A stretch of DNA of 64,000 nt from Ramlibacter montanisoli. Its GTDB lineage: Bacteria > Pseudomonadota > Gammaproteobacteria > Burkholderiales > Burkholderiaceae_C. The translations under genes were made by a program, and so were the position numbers. The notes under the pieces were generated by a model. That model saw only the letters and a program-made list of their open reading frames with translations. It searched no databases and was not told the origin of the DNA. How positions within the stretch are numbered: position 1 is the stretch's first letter; each line of letters starts with the position of its first letter. This document shows, piece after piece, positions 40,237-48,548 of the stretch. The stretch lies in the NCBI RefSeq assembly GCF_013087525.1, contig NZ_JABFCS010000001.1, forward strand, positions 682,001 to 746,000, written 5' to 3'.

Positions 40237-40731
40237 TCAGTCGCCGATGCGGAAGAAGCCCGCGCCCAGCGTCCCGCGGCCGGTTTCCTCCTCGGTCGCT
40301 TCGCGCACGGCTTCGACCTTGACGTGCAGCCGCAGCGCGATGCCCGCCAGCGGATGGTTGCCGTCCAGCACCACGTGTTCGGGATAGATCTCGGTCACGG
40401 TGTAGAGGAGGTTCTGCGGAGCGTCCGGGCTGGTGGCGCCCGCCGGCATGCCTTCGTAGGTCATGCCTTCCTCGAGTTCCTTGGGAAACACCGAGCGCGG
40501 CTCGAGGAACACGCGCGTCTCGTCGTAGTCGCCGAAGGCGTCCTCGGGTTCCAGGTGCAGGTCCAGGAGGTCGCCGGGTTCGTGCCCTTGCAGGGCGTCC
40601 TCGATCTTGGCCAGCAGGTCGCGGCCGCCGACCAGGAACTCCACGGGCTCCTCCAGGCGATCGAGTTCCTCGCCCAGCGTGTCCTTCAGGGTCCAGGTGA
40701 GCGCGACGACGCAGTGCGGTGTGATTTCCAT
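40237..40731 (-). CDS. FKBP-type peptidyl-prolyl isomerase, SlyD-like
   Basis: A 164-residue FKBP with an inserted IF (chaperone) flap: MEITPHCVVALTWTLKDTLGEELDRLEEPVEFLVGG, GDLLDLHLEPEDAFGDYDETRVF and VVLDGNHPLAGIALRLHVKVEAVREATEEE. The NHPLAG motif is typical of SlyD. The His-rich metal-binding tail of E. coli SlyD is missing. It is a cytoplasmic folding catalyst. GACAAT lies 6 nt before ATG 40731. It is divergent from the RoxA-like gene by 24 bp. Confidence 0.9.
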   Translation of the reverse strand: MEITPHCVVALTWTLKDTLGEELDRLEEPVEFLVGGRDLLAKIEDALQGHEPGDLLDLHLEPEDAFGDYDETRVFLEPRSVFPKELEEGMTYEGMPAGATSPDAPQNLLYTVTEIYPEHVVLDGNHPLAGIALRLHVKVEAVREATEEETGRGTLGAGFFRIGD

Positions 40732-40755
40732 AGGAGAATTGTCGCACCACGCCCG

Positions 40756-41889
40756 ATGCACACCGACCGACCCCTGCCCCTGCTCGGCGGCCTCACGCCC
40801 GCCCAGTTCATGAAGCGGCACTGGCAGAAGAAGCCGCTGCTGGTGCGCAACGCCATCCCCGGATTCCAGCCCCTGCTGCCGCCGCGCGAGCTGTTCGCGC
40901 TGGCCGCGCGCGAGGAGGTCGAGTCGCGCGTGGTGGTGCGTGAGGGCGCCGGCTGGCGGCTGCAGCGCGGCCCCTTCGCGCGCCGTGCACTGCCGCCCCT
41001 GAAGCAGCGCGAGTGGACCCTCCTGGTGCAAGGCGTGGACCTGCACGACCGCCGCGCCCACGAGTTGCTGCACGGCTTCTCCTTCGTGCCGGCCGCGCGC
41101 CTGGACGACCTGATGATCAGCTTCGCCAGCGACGGCGGCGGCGTGGGACCCCATTTCGACAGCTACGACGTGTTCCTGCTGCAGGCCCAGGGGCAGCGCC
41201 GCTGGCGCATCGGCCGGCAGAAGGAACTGCGGCTGCAGCAGGGCGTGCCGCTGAAGATCCTGGAGGATTTCGAGCCGGAAGAGGAATACGTGCTGGACCC
41301 CGGCGACATGCTCTACCTGCCGCCGCGCTATGCGCACGACGGCATCGCGGTGGGCGAGTGCCAGACCTACTCGATCGGCTTTCGCGCGCCGGCGCAGGCG
41401 GAGCTCGCGCGCGAGCTGCTGCAGCGCATCGCCGACGAAGCCGCGGAGGAAGAGGGCGAACCGCGCCTGTATCGCGATGCCGGCCAGGAGGCGACCGACG
41501 CGCCGGGGGCGATCCCCGCGGGGCTGGGCGCGTTCGCGCGGCAGGCGCTGGCCGCGGCGCTGAAGGACCCGTCCGCGCTGGACAGGGCGCTGGGCGAATA
41601 CCTCAGCGAACCCAAGTCCAACGTGTGGTTCGAGCCCGGCGCCGCGCCGCGCCGCCTGCGGTCGATCGAACTCGACGCGCGCACGCGGATGCTGCACGAT
41701 CGCCTGCATGTGTTCATCAACGGACAGGCCTGGCGCGCCGGCGGCCGGGATGCGACGCTGATGCGGCGGCTGGCCGACCGCCGCCGGCTGGATGCGCGCG
41801 AGCTCGAAGGCGCGAGCGAGGCCGCGCGCGAGCTGCTGCTGTCCTGGTGCGAAGCCGGCTGGGCGCACGCCAATGGAGGTGCCACATGA
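40756..41889 (+). CDS. Ribosomal protein uL16 arginine hydroxylase-like JmjC/cupin oxygenase (RoxA/YcfD family)
   Basis: A 2-oxoglutarate- and Fe(II)-dependent oxygenase of 377 residues. GLTPAQFMKRHWQKKPLLVRNA is the family opening; the iron site fits H-x-D in GPHFDSYDVFLLQ with a distal His in LPPRYAHDG. The C-terminal winged-helix part has LGEYLSEPKSNVWFEPG. YcfD/RoxA hydroxylates an Arg of ribosomal protein uL16; the same job is inferred here. It overlaps the next gene by ATGA. Confidence 0.88.
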   Translation: MHTDRPLPLLGGLTPAQFMKRHWQKKPLLVRNAIPGFQPLLPPRELFALAAREEVESRVVVREGAGWRLQRGPFARRALPPLKQREWTLLVQGVDLHDRRAHELLHGFSFVPAARLDDLMISFASDGGGVGPHFDSYDVFLLQAQGQRRWRIGRQKELRLQQGVPLKILEDFEPEEEYVLDPGDMLYLPPRYAHDGIAVGECQTYSIGFRAPAQAELARELLQRIADEAAEEEGEPRLYRDAGQEATDAPGAIPAGLGAFARQALAAALKDPSALDRALGEYLSEPKSNVWFEPGAAPRRLRSIELDARTRMLHDRLHVFINGQAWRAGGRDATLMRRLADRRRLDARELEGASEAARELLLSWCEAGWAHANGGAT

Positions 41890-42398
41890 ACGACGACAAG
41901 CCATCGGGTTCCCCCGCGGCACTGCCTTCCCGGCGCTTCGAGGGCCGCGAGGAATTCCGCCAGCTGGTGCGGGACGCGCTCGCCACGGCCGCGCGCGACG
42001 GCTGGCACGAGATCATCCTCAGCGATGCCAGCTTCGACGAATGGCCGCTGGGCGAGCGAGCCGTGGCCGACTCGCTGCAGGCCTGGGCGCGCGGCGGCCG
42101 GAGCATGGTGCTGCTCGCGCGGCAGTATGACCGCGTGGTGCGGCAGCATGCGCGCTTCGTGCAGTGGCGGGTGACCTGGTCGCACATCGTGACGGCCCAC
42201 GTGTGCCCGAGCGCCGATCCGCTGGACCTTCCCAGTGCCATCTGGAGCCCGGCCTGGGTGCTGGAGCGGCGGGACATCGAGCATTCCAACGGCTTCTGCG
42301 GCAGCGAACCGGAGCGGCGCGTCGCCCTGCGCGAGACGCTCAACGAGTGGCTGCGCAAGTCCACGCCGGGTTTCGCGGCCAGCACCCTCGGCCTCTAG
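41886..42398 (+). CDS. Conserved hypothetical protein coupled to the RoxA-like gene
   Basis: A 170-residue protein without signal peptide or membrane segment. Stretches such as GWHEIILSDASFDEWPLGERAVADSLQAWARGGRSMVLLARQYDRVVRQHARFVQWR suggest an alpha/beta fold. Similar proteins seem to follow RoxA-like genes in related bacteria, possibly the DUF7931 family, but I cannot confirm the assignment. The ATGA overlap shows translational coupling to the oxygenase, so a related role is possible. Confidence 0.7.
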   Translation: MNDDKPSGSPAALPSRRFEGREEFRQLVRDALATAARDGWHEIILSDASFDEWPLGERAVADSLQAWARGGRSMVLLARQYDRVVRQHARFVQWRVTWSHIVTAHVCPSADPLDLPSAIWSPAWVLERRDIEHSNGFCGSEPERRVALRETLNEWLRKSTPGFAASTLGL

Positions 42399-42440
42399 GT
42401 CGCGGGCAGCCCGCACCCCACGCTGCAAATGCGGATCAAG

Positions 42441-42446
42441 CTATAA
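42441..42446 (+). promoter_or_regulatory. -10 element of the Ala/Pro-rich lipoprotein gene
   Basis: TATAAT is the consensus -10. No clear -35 is seen. The 5' leader from about 42453 to ATG 42557 would be about 100 nt and has no clear ORF; an AAGGA Shine-Dalgarno precedes the start. Confidence 0.55.
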
Positions 42447-42556
42447 TCGTTGGCTGAGCTGGAAAGGGCTCGAGCCTCTCCGCTCGGTCACTAGCGGCCC
42501 CGACCGCCTGGACAAACTTCCGGAAATTGCGTCCCATCCCTAAGAAGGAAACTGAA

Positions 42557-42799
42557 ATGAAGAAATCCCTCGTTCTCGCCATGCTGGTTGCCGCCGCTGC
42601 CCTGGCCGCCTGCGGCAAGAAGGAAGAGCCGGCGCCTGCCCCGGCCCCCGCTCCCGCTGCTGCTCCGGCGCCCGCCCCGGCCCCGGCCGCTGCTCCCGCC
42701 GCCGATGCCGCCGCTTCCGCTGCTGCTGGCTCCGCTTCCGCTGCTGCCGGCTCTGCCTCCGCCGCCGCGGGTGCTGCTTCCGCTGCCGCTTCGCGCTAA
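42557..42799 (+). CDS. Low-complexity Ala/Pro/Ser-rich lipoprotein, 80 aa
   Basis: A small exported lipoprotein: signal MKKSLVLAMLVAAAALAA|C, a short GKKEEP segment, then about 20 Ala-Pro repeats and an Ala/Ser-rich tail. The mature part should be an extended, disordered tether in the envelope. The gene has its own TATAAT promoter and a strong terminator, so it is likely a short, well-expressed transcript. The function is unknown. An in-frame start at 42527 would remove the clean signal. Confidence 0.75.
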   Translation: MKKSLVLAMLVAAAALAACGKKEEPAPAPAPAPAAAPAPAPAPAAAPAADAAASAAAGSASAAAGSASAAAGAASAAASR

Positions 42800-42816
42800 G
42801 CACTGCACGCTTGCAG

Positions 42817-42842
42817 AAAAGCCGCCCTCGGGCGGCTTTTTC
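42817..42842 (+). terminator. Strong Rho-independent terminator
   Basis: AAAAGCCGCCC and GGGCGGCTTTTT form an 11-bp stem with a 2-4 nt loop and a T-run, 18 nt after the lipoprotein stop. It faces the convergent metallo-beta-lactamase gene. Confidence 0.9.
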
Positions 42843-42864
42843 TTTGGGCGTTCGAAGAGGGCGA

Positions 42865-43641
42865 TCAGGCGCTGAGCCAGCCGCAGCCGGAAGGCCCGTC
42901 GGCCACGTGGACCTCCACCGCGCTGCCCAGCGCATCGGCCAGCGCCTGGCGCACCAGTTCGGGCTTGTTGTTCTGCTCGCTCAGGTGCGCGGCCAGCACC
43001 TGGCGCAGCATGCCGGCGCCCACCAGCGATTGCGCCAGCGCGGCCGCGGCACTGTTGGCCAGATGGCCCCAGGCACCGCCCACGCGGCGCTTGAGGAAGG
43101 GCGGATAGGACGAGCTCGCCAGCATGGCCTCGTCGTGGTTGCATTCCAGCAGCAGGGTGGCGCAGCCTGACAGTTCCTGCAGCACGTGCGCGCTGACGTG
43201 GCCCAGGTCGGTGGCCAGTCCCAGGCGCACGTCGCCGTCGGTGCAGGTGAGCTGCAGGGGCTCGCGCGCGTCGTGCGGGACGGTGAAGGGCCGCACCTGC
43301 AGGTCGCCGATGGCGATCGCCTGCGCGTCGCAGGCCAGGCGCAGCAGGCCTTGGAAGTCCGGCTGGCCGAGCGCGGCATAGGTGCCTTCGCTCATGTACA
43401 CGGGGATGCGCTCGCGCAGGGCGAGCTGGCGCGCGCAACCGATGTGGTCGCCGTGCTCGTGGGTGACGAAGATCGCGTCGACCTGCTCGGCCAGCATGCC
43501 GGCGGCACCGAGGCGCTTGTCCAGCTCCCGGATGCCCAGGCCGCAATCGACCAGCAGGTGCGTGAGCCCCGTGGCGCCGCGCGCCTGGATGACGGTGGCG
43601 TTGCCGCTGCTGCCGCTGCCCAGGCTCTTGAAGCGCAGCAC
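42865..43641 (-). CDS. MBL-fold metallohydrolase, YycJ-like
   Basis: A 258-residue metallo-beta-lactamase-fold hydrolase with FKSLGSGSSGNATVIQ, the di-zinc motif THEHGDHIGCARQL, a second-shell His in TVPHDAREP, DLGHVSAHVLQEL and LLLECNHDEAML. These match the YycJ/'MBL fold, SGSSGN' subgroup, proposed to act as a nuclease or phosphodiesterase. The start is GTG 43641, 1 nt after the bamC stop, so it is translated with bamC. Confidence 0.88.
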   Translation of the reverse strand: MLRFKSLGSGSSGNATVIQARGATGLTHLLVDCGLGIRELDKRLGAAGMLAEQVDAIFVTHEHGDHIGCARQLALRERIPVYMSEGTYAALGQPDFQGLLRLACDAQAIAIGDLQVRPFTVPHDAREPLQLTCTDGDVRLGLATDLGHVSAHVLQELSGCATLLLECNHDEAMLASSSYPPFLKRRVGGAWGHLANSAAAALAQSLVGAGMLRQVLAAHLSEQNNKPELVRQALADALGSAVEVHVADGPSGCGWLSA

Positions 43642-43642
43642 C

Positions 43643-44721
43643 TTACTTCAGGTCGTCGGCGATGACCTGCACGATGCGCTGCGCGTTCTGGGAAGCCTCG
43701 GGCGCGCCGTTGGCATTGAGCACGGAGACCGTGGTGGTCTGGCCTTCCGTCTTCAGGTTGATGCGGTACTTCAGCGGCTGCTCGGCGGGCGCGTTGCGGC
43801 TGAAGATGCGGCCCAGGAAGCCGGGCTCCTTCTTGTCGGCGTTCGGCGGCACGTAGCGCACGAAGTAGGTGCCCTGGCTGCGGTCGCGGTCCTCGACGGT
43901 GAATCCGGTGCGGTCCAGCGCCAGGCCGACGCGGCGCCAGGCGCGGTCGAAGGGCTCGTCGATCACCACCACCGGCTGGCTGTTGAGGGAGGCGACGCGC
44001 GAGGTCGGGCGCTCGCTGGCCACTGCGGTGGCGGCCTGCGCCTGCACCTGCGGCGCGCCCAGGCGCACCATCAGGCGGCGCAGGAATTCGGCTTCCAGCT
44101 CGGGGTCGGCCGCGCGCGGCTGCCAGACCGTCTGGTCCTTCTGCGCATTGGAGTACACCTCGATCATGCCGCGGTGGCTGACGAAGATCTCGGTGCCGCC
44201 GGTGGGCGAGCGCTCCAGGCGCGTGCGGAACTTGTCGCGCTCGGCGGTCGAATAGACGGAGTCGAGCACCTTGCCGATCGCGTTGCGGATGAAGTCCTGC
44301 GGGATCTTGGCGCGGTTCTCGGCCCAGTCGGTTTCCATGATGCCCAGGTTGGGCTGGTCCATCGCCAGCAGGAAGCCGCTTTCCTGCCAGAAGTCGCGCA
44401 CGGCGGGCCACACCTGGTCGGCCGGGCGGTTCACCACCAGCCAGCGCTGGTTGCCCGCGCGTTCCACGCGCACGTCGCCGATGGCGTGTGGGCGGTCGGC
44501 ACGCCGGGCAGCGTCTGCCCGAGGGCATAGGTGCTGGCGGACACCGGGCCGCCGGGCACGACGTAGCGCGAGTCGCGCGACAGCTGGGTCAGGTCGGGCG
44601 GCACTTCCAGGGTCTGGCCCTTGGTCGCGCTCCTGTAATCGATCTTGTCGCCGTCCAGCACGGAACAGGCGGACAGGGCGGCAGCCACGGCAACGAGGCC
44701 GAACTTCACGGTCAACTTCAT
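43643..44721 (-). CDS. bamC: Outer-membrane assembly lipoprotein BamC (frame broken near 44487)
   Basis: Component of the BAM complex, about 359 residues. A lipoprotein signal MKLTVKFGLVAVAAALSA|C, then the unstructured lasso region (DYRSATKGQTLEVPPDLTQLSRDSRY) that binds BamD, then two helix-grip domains (NQRWLVVNRPADQVWPAVRDFW ... and PVVVIDEPFDRAWRRVGLALDR...). The frame breaks in CACACGCCATCGG near 44487; one altered base restores PTAHAIGDVRVERAGNQR. It follows dapA, the conserved dapA-bamC order. Confidence 0.93.
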
Positions 44722-44752
44722 GGGATTCCTCTAACTCTCTTGCTCGCGGCGC

Positions 44753-45640
44753 TCAGCGCAGCAGGCCGCAGGCGCGCAGCGCCTGTTCGACCACGGCTTC
44801 GTTGCCCTTGGCCAGCGGCGTCATCGGCAGGCGCAGCGCGCCGCCCATCAGGCCCATGCGGGCCATCGCCCATTTCACCGGGATCGGGTTGGCTTCCACG
44901 AACAGGTGCTTGTGCACCGGCATCAGCTGGAACTGGATTTCCATCGCGCGCTTGGCGTCGCCGGCGATCGCCGCGTCGCACAGCTCGTGCATCAGGCGCG
45001 GCGCCACGTTGGCGGTGACGCTCACGTTGCCCTGGCCGCCGCACAGCATCAGCGCCACCGCGGTCGGGTCGTCGCCGGAATAGATCGCGAAGCCCTTGGG
45101 CGCCTCGCGGATCAGCCACTGCGCGCGCTCGATGTTGCCGGTGGCTTCCTTGATGCCGACGATGCCCGGCACTTCGGCCAGGCGCAGCACGGTGTCGTGC
45201 AGCATGTCCGCGACCGTGCGGCCGGGGACGTTGTACAGGACCATCGGCAGGTCGCCGGTCGCTTCCGCGATGGCGCGGAAGTGCTGGTACTGGCCTTCCT
45301 GCGTCGGCTTGTTGTAGTAGGGGACGACCTGCAGCTGGCAGTCGGCGCCGACCTTCTGGGCGTACCTCGCCAGCTCGATGGCTTCGAGGGTGGAGTTCGC
45401 GCCGCAGCCGGCCATGATCGGCACGCGGCCGTTGGCCTGTTCGACGGCCACGCGGATGATCTCGCGGTGCTCCTCGACGTCCACGGTCGGCGACTCGCCG
45501 GTGGTGCCGACCACGCCGATGCAGTCGGTGCCTTCCTGGATGTGCCAGTCGACGAGCTTGCGCAGCGCCGGGTAATCGACGCTGCCGTCGTCGTGCATCG
45601 GCGTCACGAGCGCCACGATGCTGCCAGTAATCGGTGTCAT
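44753..45640 (-). CDS. dapA: 4-hydroxy-tetrahydrodipicolinate synthase
   Basis: Condenses pyruvate and aspartate semialdehyde in lysine/diaminopimelate synthesis. A 295-residue TIM barrel with [20 protein letters not shown] (active-site Tyr), LYNVPGRT, Schiff-base Lys in [11 protein letters not shown], and SGDD. The frame is intact. bamC follows after about 30 nt on the same strand. Confidence 0.96.
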   Translation of the reverse strand: MTPITGSIVALVTPMHDDGSVDYPALRKLVDWHIQEGTDCIGVVGTTGESPTVDVEEHREIIRVAVEQANGRVPIMAGCGANSTLEAIELARYAQKVGADCQLQVVPYYNKPTQEGQYQHFRAIAEATGDLPMVLYNVPGRTVADMLHDTVLRLAEVPGIVGIKEATGNIERAQWLIREAPKGFAIYSGDDPTAVALMLCGGQGNVSVTANVAPRLMHELCDAAIAGDAKRAMEIQFQLMPVHKHLFVEANPIPVKWAMARMGLMGGALRLPMTPLAKGNEAVVEQALRACGLLR

Positions 45641-45675
45641 GGGGTTGTTGTTCCCGGGGAATACGAGATTCTAGG

Positions 45676-46211
45676 CTAGAGCAGGTATCGGTTCGGTGTA
45701 CGGCTGGGCCGCTCGCGCACGGCCGCGATCCGCTGGACGAAGCGGTCGGGCTCCGGGAGGAAGCCATCCTCGTACGCCAGGATGCGCAGGCTGGGGTAGG
45801 CCTGCAGCAGTTCCCCCGGCGCCAGCAGGAAGTCCGGCCGCGAGGGCTTGCCCACGGTCTCGTTCCCCTGGGCGAAGGTCTCGTGCAGCAGCAACCCGCC
45901 TTCGGCCACCGATTCGAGGATGCGCGGGAACAGCGGCCGCCACAGGTAGTTGGTGACGACCACGGCGGCGAACTGCCGGCCGGCCAGCGGCCAGGGCCCG
46001 TTCTCGATGTCGGCGGCGACGGTCTCGCCCACGCCCTGCAGCGTGGCCAGCGCTTCGGCATCGCGGTCGACGCCGACCACCGGGTGGCCGCGCGCGGCGA
46101 ACCAGCGCAGGTGGCGCCCGCGGCCGCAGGCGAGGTCGAGCACCGTGCCGCCCGCAGGCACCAGCGGGCCGAAGCGGACGATCCAGGGGAGGGGGCTTCG
46201 CTTCCGTGCAT
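45676..46211 (-). CDS. Class I SAM-dependent methyltransferase (frame broken near 46187)
   Basis: About 178 residues with a Rossmann core: motif I LDLACGRGRHLRWF, then VVGVDRDAEAL, the DIENGPWP loop, FAAVVVTNYLWRPLFPRI and GGLLLHETFAQGNE. The pattern resembles TehB/SAM methyltransferases acting on small molecules; the substrate is unknown. ATG 46211 opens MHGSEAPSP, and one missing base in the GGGG run (46186-46189) hides the link to WIVRFGPLVPAGGTVLDL. It begins 3 nt after the dehydrogenase stop. Confidence 0.83.
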
Positions 46212-46214
46212 GGT

Positions 46215-47028
46215 CTAGTGCGGACGCGCCTCGTCCTTCAGCGCCGCCAGGGCCATGTCGTCCACCACGCCCGGCGCCAGCAAGCTTCAGGAAGCGGCCC
46301 AGCTTGCCCTTGGCCGTCATCACCACCTCGCGCTGGCGGCGCTCCATGCCGTCGACGATCAGGCGGGCGCATTCCTCGACCGACATGGCGTCGTCTTCCT
46401 TCAGCCCGCTCTTGCCCAGCGGGCGGCCCTGCGCGTTGTAGCCGCGCACGCGGATGTTGGTGGTGACCACGCCGGGGAAGGCGGTGGTGACGCTCACGCC
46501 GCGCAGCTTCACTTCGGCCCGCAAGGCCTCGAAGAAACCGGTCATGGCGAACTTGGTCGCGGCGTAGGCGGTGCGGCCCGGCACGCCGATCAGGCCCGAC
46601 AGCGAGCTGACGGCGACGATGCGGCCGCGGCTTTCCAGCAGGTGCGGCAGGGCGGCGTGCGTGCACCAGACGGCGCCCCACAGGTTCACCCGCATCAGGT
46701 CCTCGTACCAGTGCAGGTCCTCGGCCTTCACTTCCTCGAACAGCGCCTGCGCCGACATGCCGGCGTTGTTGACCAGGGCGTCGATGCGGCCGAAGCCCGC
46801 CACCGCCTGGTCCACCAGCGCGCGGCACTGCGCTTCATCGGCCACGTCCATGGCGACGCACAGCACCTGGGCGCCGTGCGCGCGGCACTGGGCAGCCACC
46901 GCATCCAGCTTCTCGCTGCTGCGCCCGGCCAGGACCAGGGCAATGCCCTGCCGGTGCTTGCCGGCGAGCTGGCGGGCCATCTCGGCGCCGATGCCGTCGG
47001 AGCCGCCGGTGATGATGGTGACGTTCAT
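46215..47028 (-). CDS. Short-chain dehydrogenase/reductase (frame broken near 46283)
   Basis: A classical SDR of about 270 residues: cofactor motif TGGSDGIGAEMA, NNAGMSA, catalytic Ser in VAVSSLSGLIG and YxxxK in YAATKFAM. The PGVV/PGxVxT-type segment is present too. The fold and pattern resemble cytoplasmic 3-ketoacyl or long-chain reductases; the substrate is unknown. One inserted base in AAGCTTGCTGG near 46283 pushes the frame into the methyltransferase; without it, the protein ends LKDEARPH at TAG 46217-46215. Confidence 0.87.
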
Positions 47029-47038
47029 GGGCCGCAAT

Positions 47039-47170
47039 CTACTGGAAGCAGGCCCAGATCATGTCTCCCAGCGCCACCATCATCTGCGGGCGCGTGTAAA
47101 GGGCGAACACGGCGAGCAGCGCCACCACGGCGGCGGACCAGGCGGCAAGCTTCTTCGCGCGCAGGCTCAT
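47039..47170 (-). CDS. Small single-pass membrane protein, 43 aa
   Basis: The frame encodes a basic N-terminus (MSLRAKKLAAW), one hydrophobic helix (SAAVVALLAVFALY) and a short second hydrophobic end. Its ATG overlaps the MFS transporter stop (ATGA), so it is translationally coupled. A role as small partner of the transporter is possible but unproven. It is short enough to be missed by gene callers. Confidence 0.55.
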   Translation of the reverse strand: MSLRAKKLAAWSAAVVALLAVFALYTRPQMMVALGDMIWACFQ

Positions 47171-48387
47171 GCCGGCTGCGGCGCGGGGCCGCGTGCGATC
47201 GGCGCCTCGCGCACCGGCAGGTTCACCAGGGCCGCGAACACGCCCAGGGCGATGGCGATGTACCAGACGATGTCGTAGCTGCCGGTGCGGTCGTACAGCA
47301 GGCCGCCCAGCCAGACCCCCATGAAGGAGCCGATCTGGTGGCTGAAGAACACGAAGCCGCCCAGCATGGACAGGTGGGCCACGCCGAAGATCTGCGCGAT
47401 CGTGGCGTTGGTCGGCGGCACGGTGGACAGCCACAGCACGCCCATCACCGCGGAGAAGATGTACACCGACATCGGCGTCAGCGGTGCCCACAGGAAGAGG
47501 GCGATGGCGATCGAGCGCCCGAGGTAGATCGCCGCCAGGATCTTGCGCTTGGCCAGCTTCTGGCCCAGGCTGCCGGCGAGGTAGGTGCCGAACACGTTGA
47601 ACAGGCCGATCAGCGCCAGCGCGTAGCTGGCGACCTGCGGCGACAGGCCCTTGTCCTTCAGGTAGCTGGGCATGTGCACGCCGATGAACACCACCTGGAA
47701 GCCGCACACGAAGTAGCCCGCCATCAGCAGCTGGAAGCTGGGGTACTTGAAGGCTTCGCGCAGCGCCTGCAGGATGGTCTGGTCCCGCTGGGGCGCCGAC
47801 ACGCCGCCGAAGCCCGGCTCGCGCAGGCCGAAGGCCAGCGGCACGATCAGCAGCACGAACAGCGACAGCGCCAGCAGCGCCTGCTGCCAGCCGAAGCCGC
47901 CGATCAGGAAGCCTTCCACCGGCACCATCAGGAACTGGCCGAAGGAACCCGCCGCGGCCGCCACGCCCATGGCCCACGAGCGCTTCGAAGGATCGATCTG
48001 CCGGCCGATCACGCCGTAGATCACCGCATAGGTGGTGCCGGCCTGCGCGGCGCCGATCAGCACGCCGGCGGTCAGGGCGAACACCAGCGGCGTGGGCGAC
48101 AACGCCATGCCCGCCAGGCCGAGGCCGTACAGCACGGCGCCCCCGACCAGCACGCGGAAGGCGCCGAAGCGGTCGGCCGCCATCCCGGCGAAGATGCCGA
48201 AGAAGCCCCAGGCGATGTTCTGGATGGCGATGGCGAAGGAGAAGGTCTGGCGGCTCCAGTCCTGCGCCTGCGTGATCGGCTGCAGCCACAGGCCGAAGCC
48301 GTGCCGGATACCCATGGAGAGCGTGACGATCATGGCGCCGCAGGCCAGGACCTGCATCATCGACAGCTTGCGTTCGGCGGATTGCAT
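47167..48387 (-). CDS. MFS transporter
   Basis: A 406-residue protein with 12 predicted membrane helices in two halves and the loop 2-3 motif GMAADRFGAFRVLVGG. The layout, with N-terminal GIRHGFGLWLQPITQAQDWSRQTFSFAIAIQN, resembles the OFA/monocarboxylate-type MFS group, so an organic anion substrate is plausible. ATG 48387 lies 8 nt after TACAGT. It is divergent from parE by 161 bp and coupled to the 43-residue membrane protein. Confidence 0.88.
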   Translation of the reverse strand: MQSAERKLSMMQVLACGAMIVTLSMGIRHGFGLWLQPITQAQDWSRQTFSFAIAIQNIAWGFFGIFAGMAADRFGAFRVLVGGAVLYGLGLAGMALSPTPLVFALTAGVLIGAAQAGTTYAVIYGVIGRQIDPSKRSWAMGVAAAAGSFGQFLMVPVEGFLIGGFGWQQALLALSLFVLLIVPLAFGLREPGFGGVSAPQRDQTILQALREAFKYPSFQLLMAGYFVCGFQVVFIGVHMPSYLKDKGLSPQVASYALALIGLFNVFGTYLAGSLGQKLAKRKILAAIYLGRSIAIALFLWAPLTPMSVYIFSAVMGVLWLSTVPPTNATIAQIFGVAHLSMLGGFVFFSHQIGSFMGVWLGGLLYDRTGSYDIVWYIAIALGVFAALVNLPVREAPIARGPAPQPA

Positions 48388-48480
48388 GGGCGGCAACTGT
48401 AGCGAGAAGGCCTCACGCCCGCTTGCCGCGCGCCTGACAACCCTGTTGAAATGTTTTCGCGGGATTGATGACGGTGCCGC

Positions 48481-48508
48481 ATGAATGGTATCTTGGCTGT
48501 ACATTCAT
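48481..48508. promoter_or_regulatory. Inverted repeat between MFS gene and parE
   Basis: ATGAATG and CATTCAT are perfect 7-bp arms separated by 14 bp, a spacing that fits a dimeric regulator on one DNA face. It is about 40 bp before the parE start and 95 bp before the MFS start. The regulator is unknown. Confidence 0.35.
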
Positions 48509-48548
48509 CCAGTGGCCGGCGCGGCGCCGACTACAATCCCCACCCTCT

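Noticed and set aside
42600-42795. Repetitive GC-rich stretch that could be a tandem repeat or CRISPR-like array
   Set aside because: It is the Ala/Pro/Ser codon run of the lipoprotein. There are no equal-length repeats with unique spacers.
45676-47037. An apparent SDR-methyltransferase fusion protein
   Set aside because: Two compensating indels (near 46283 and 46187) create it. Correcting them gives two normal-length proteins with their own start and stop codons.
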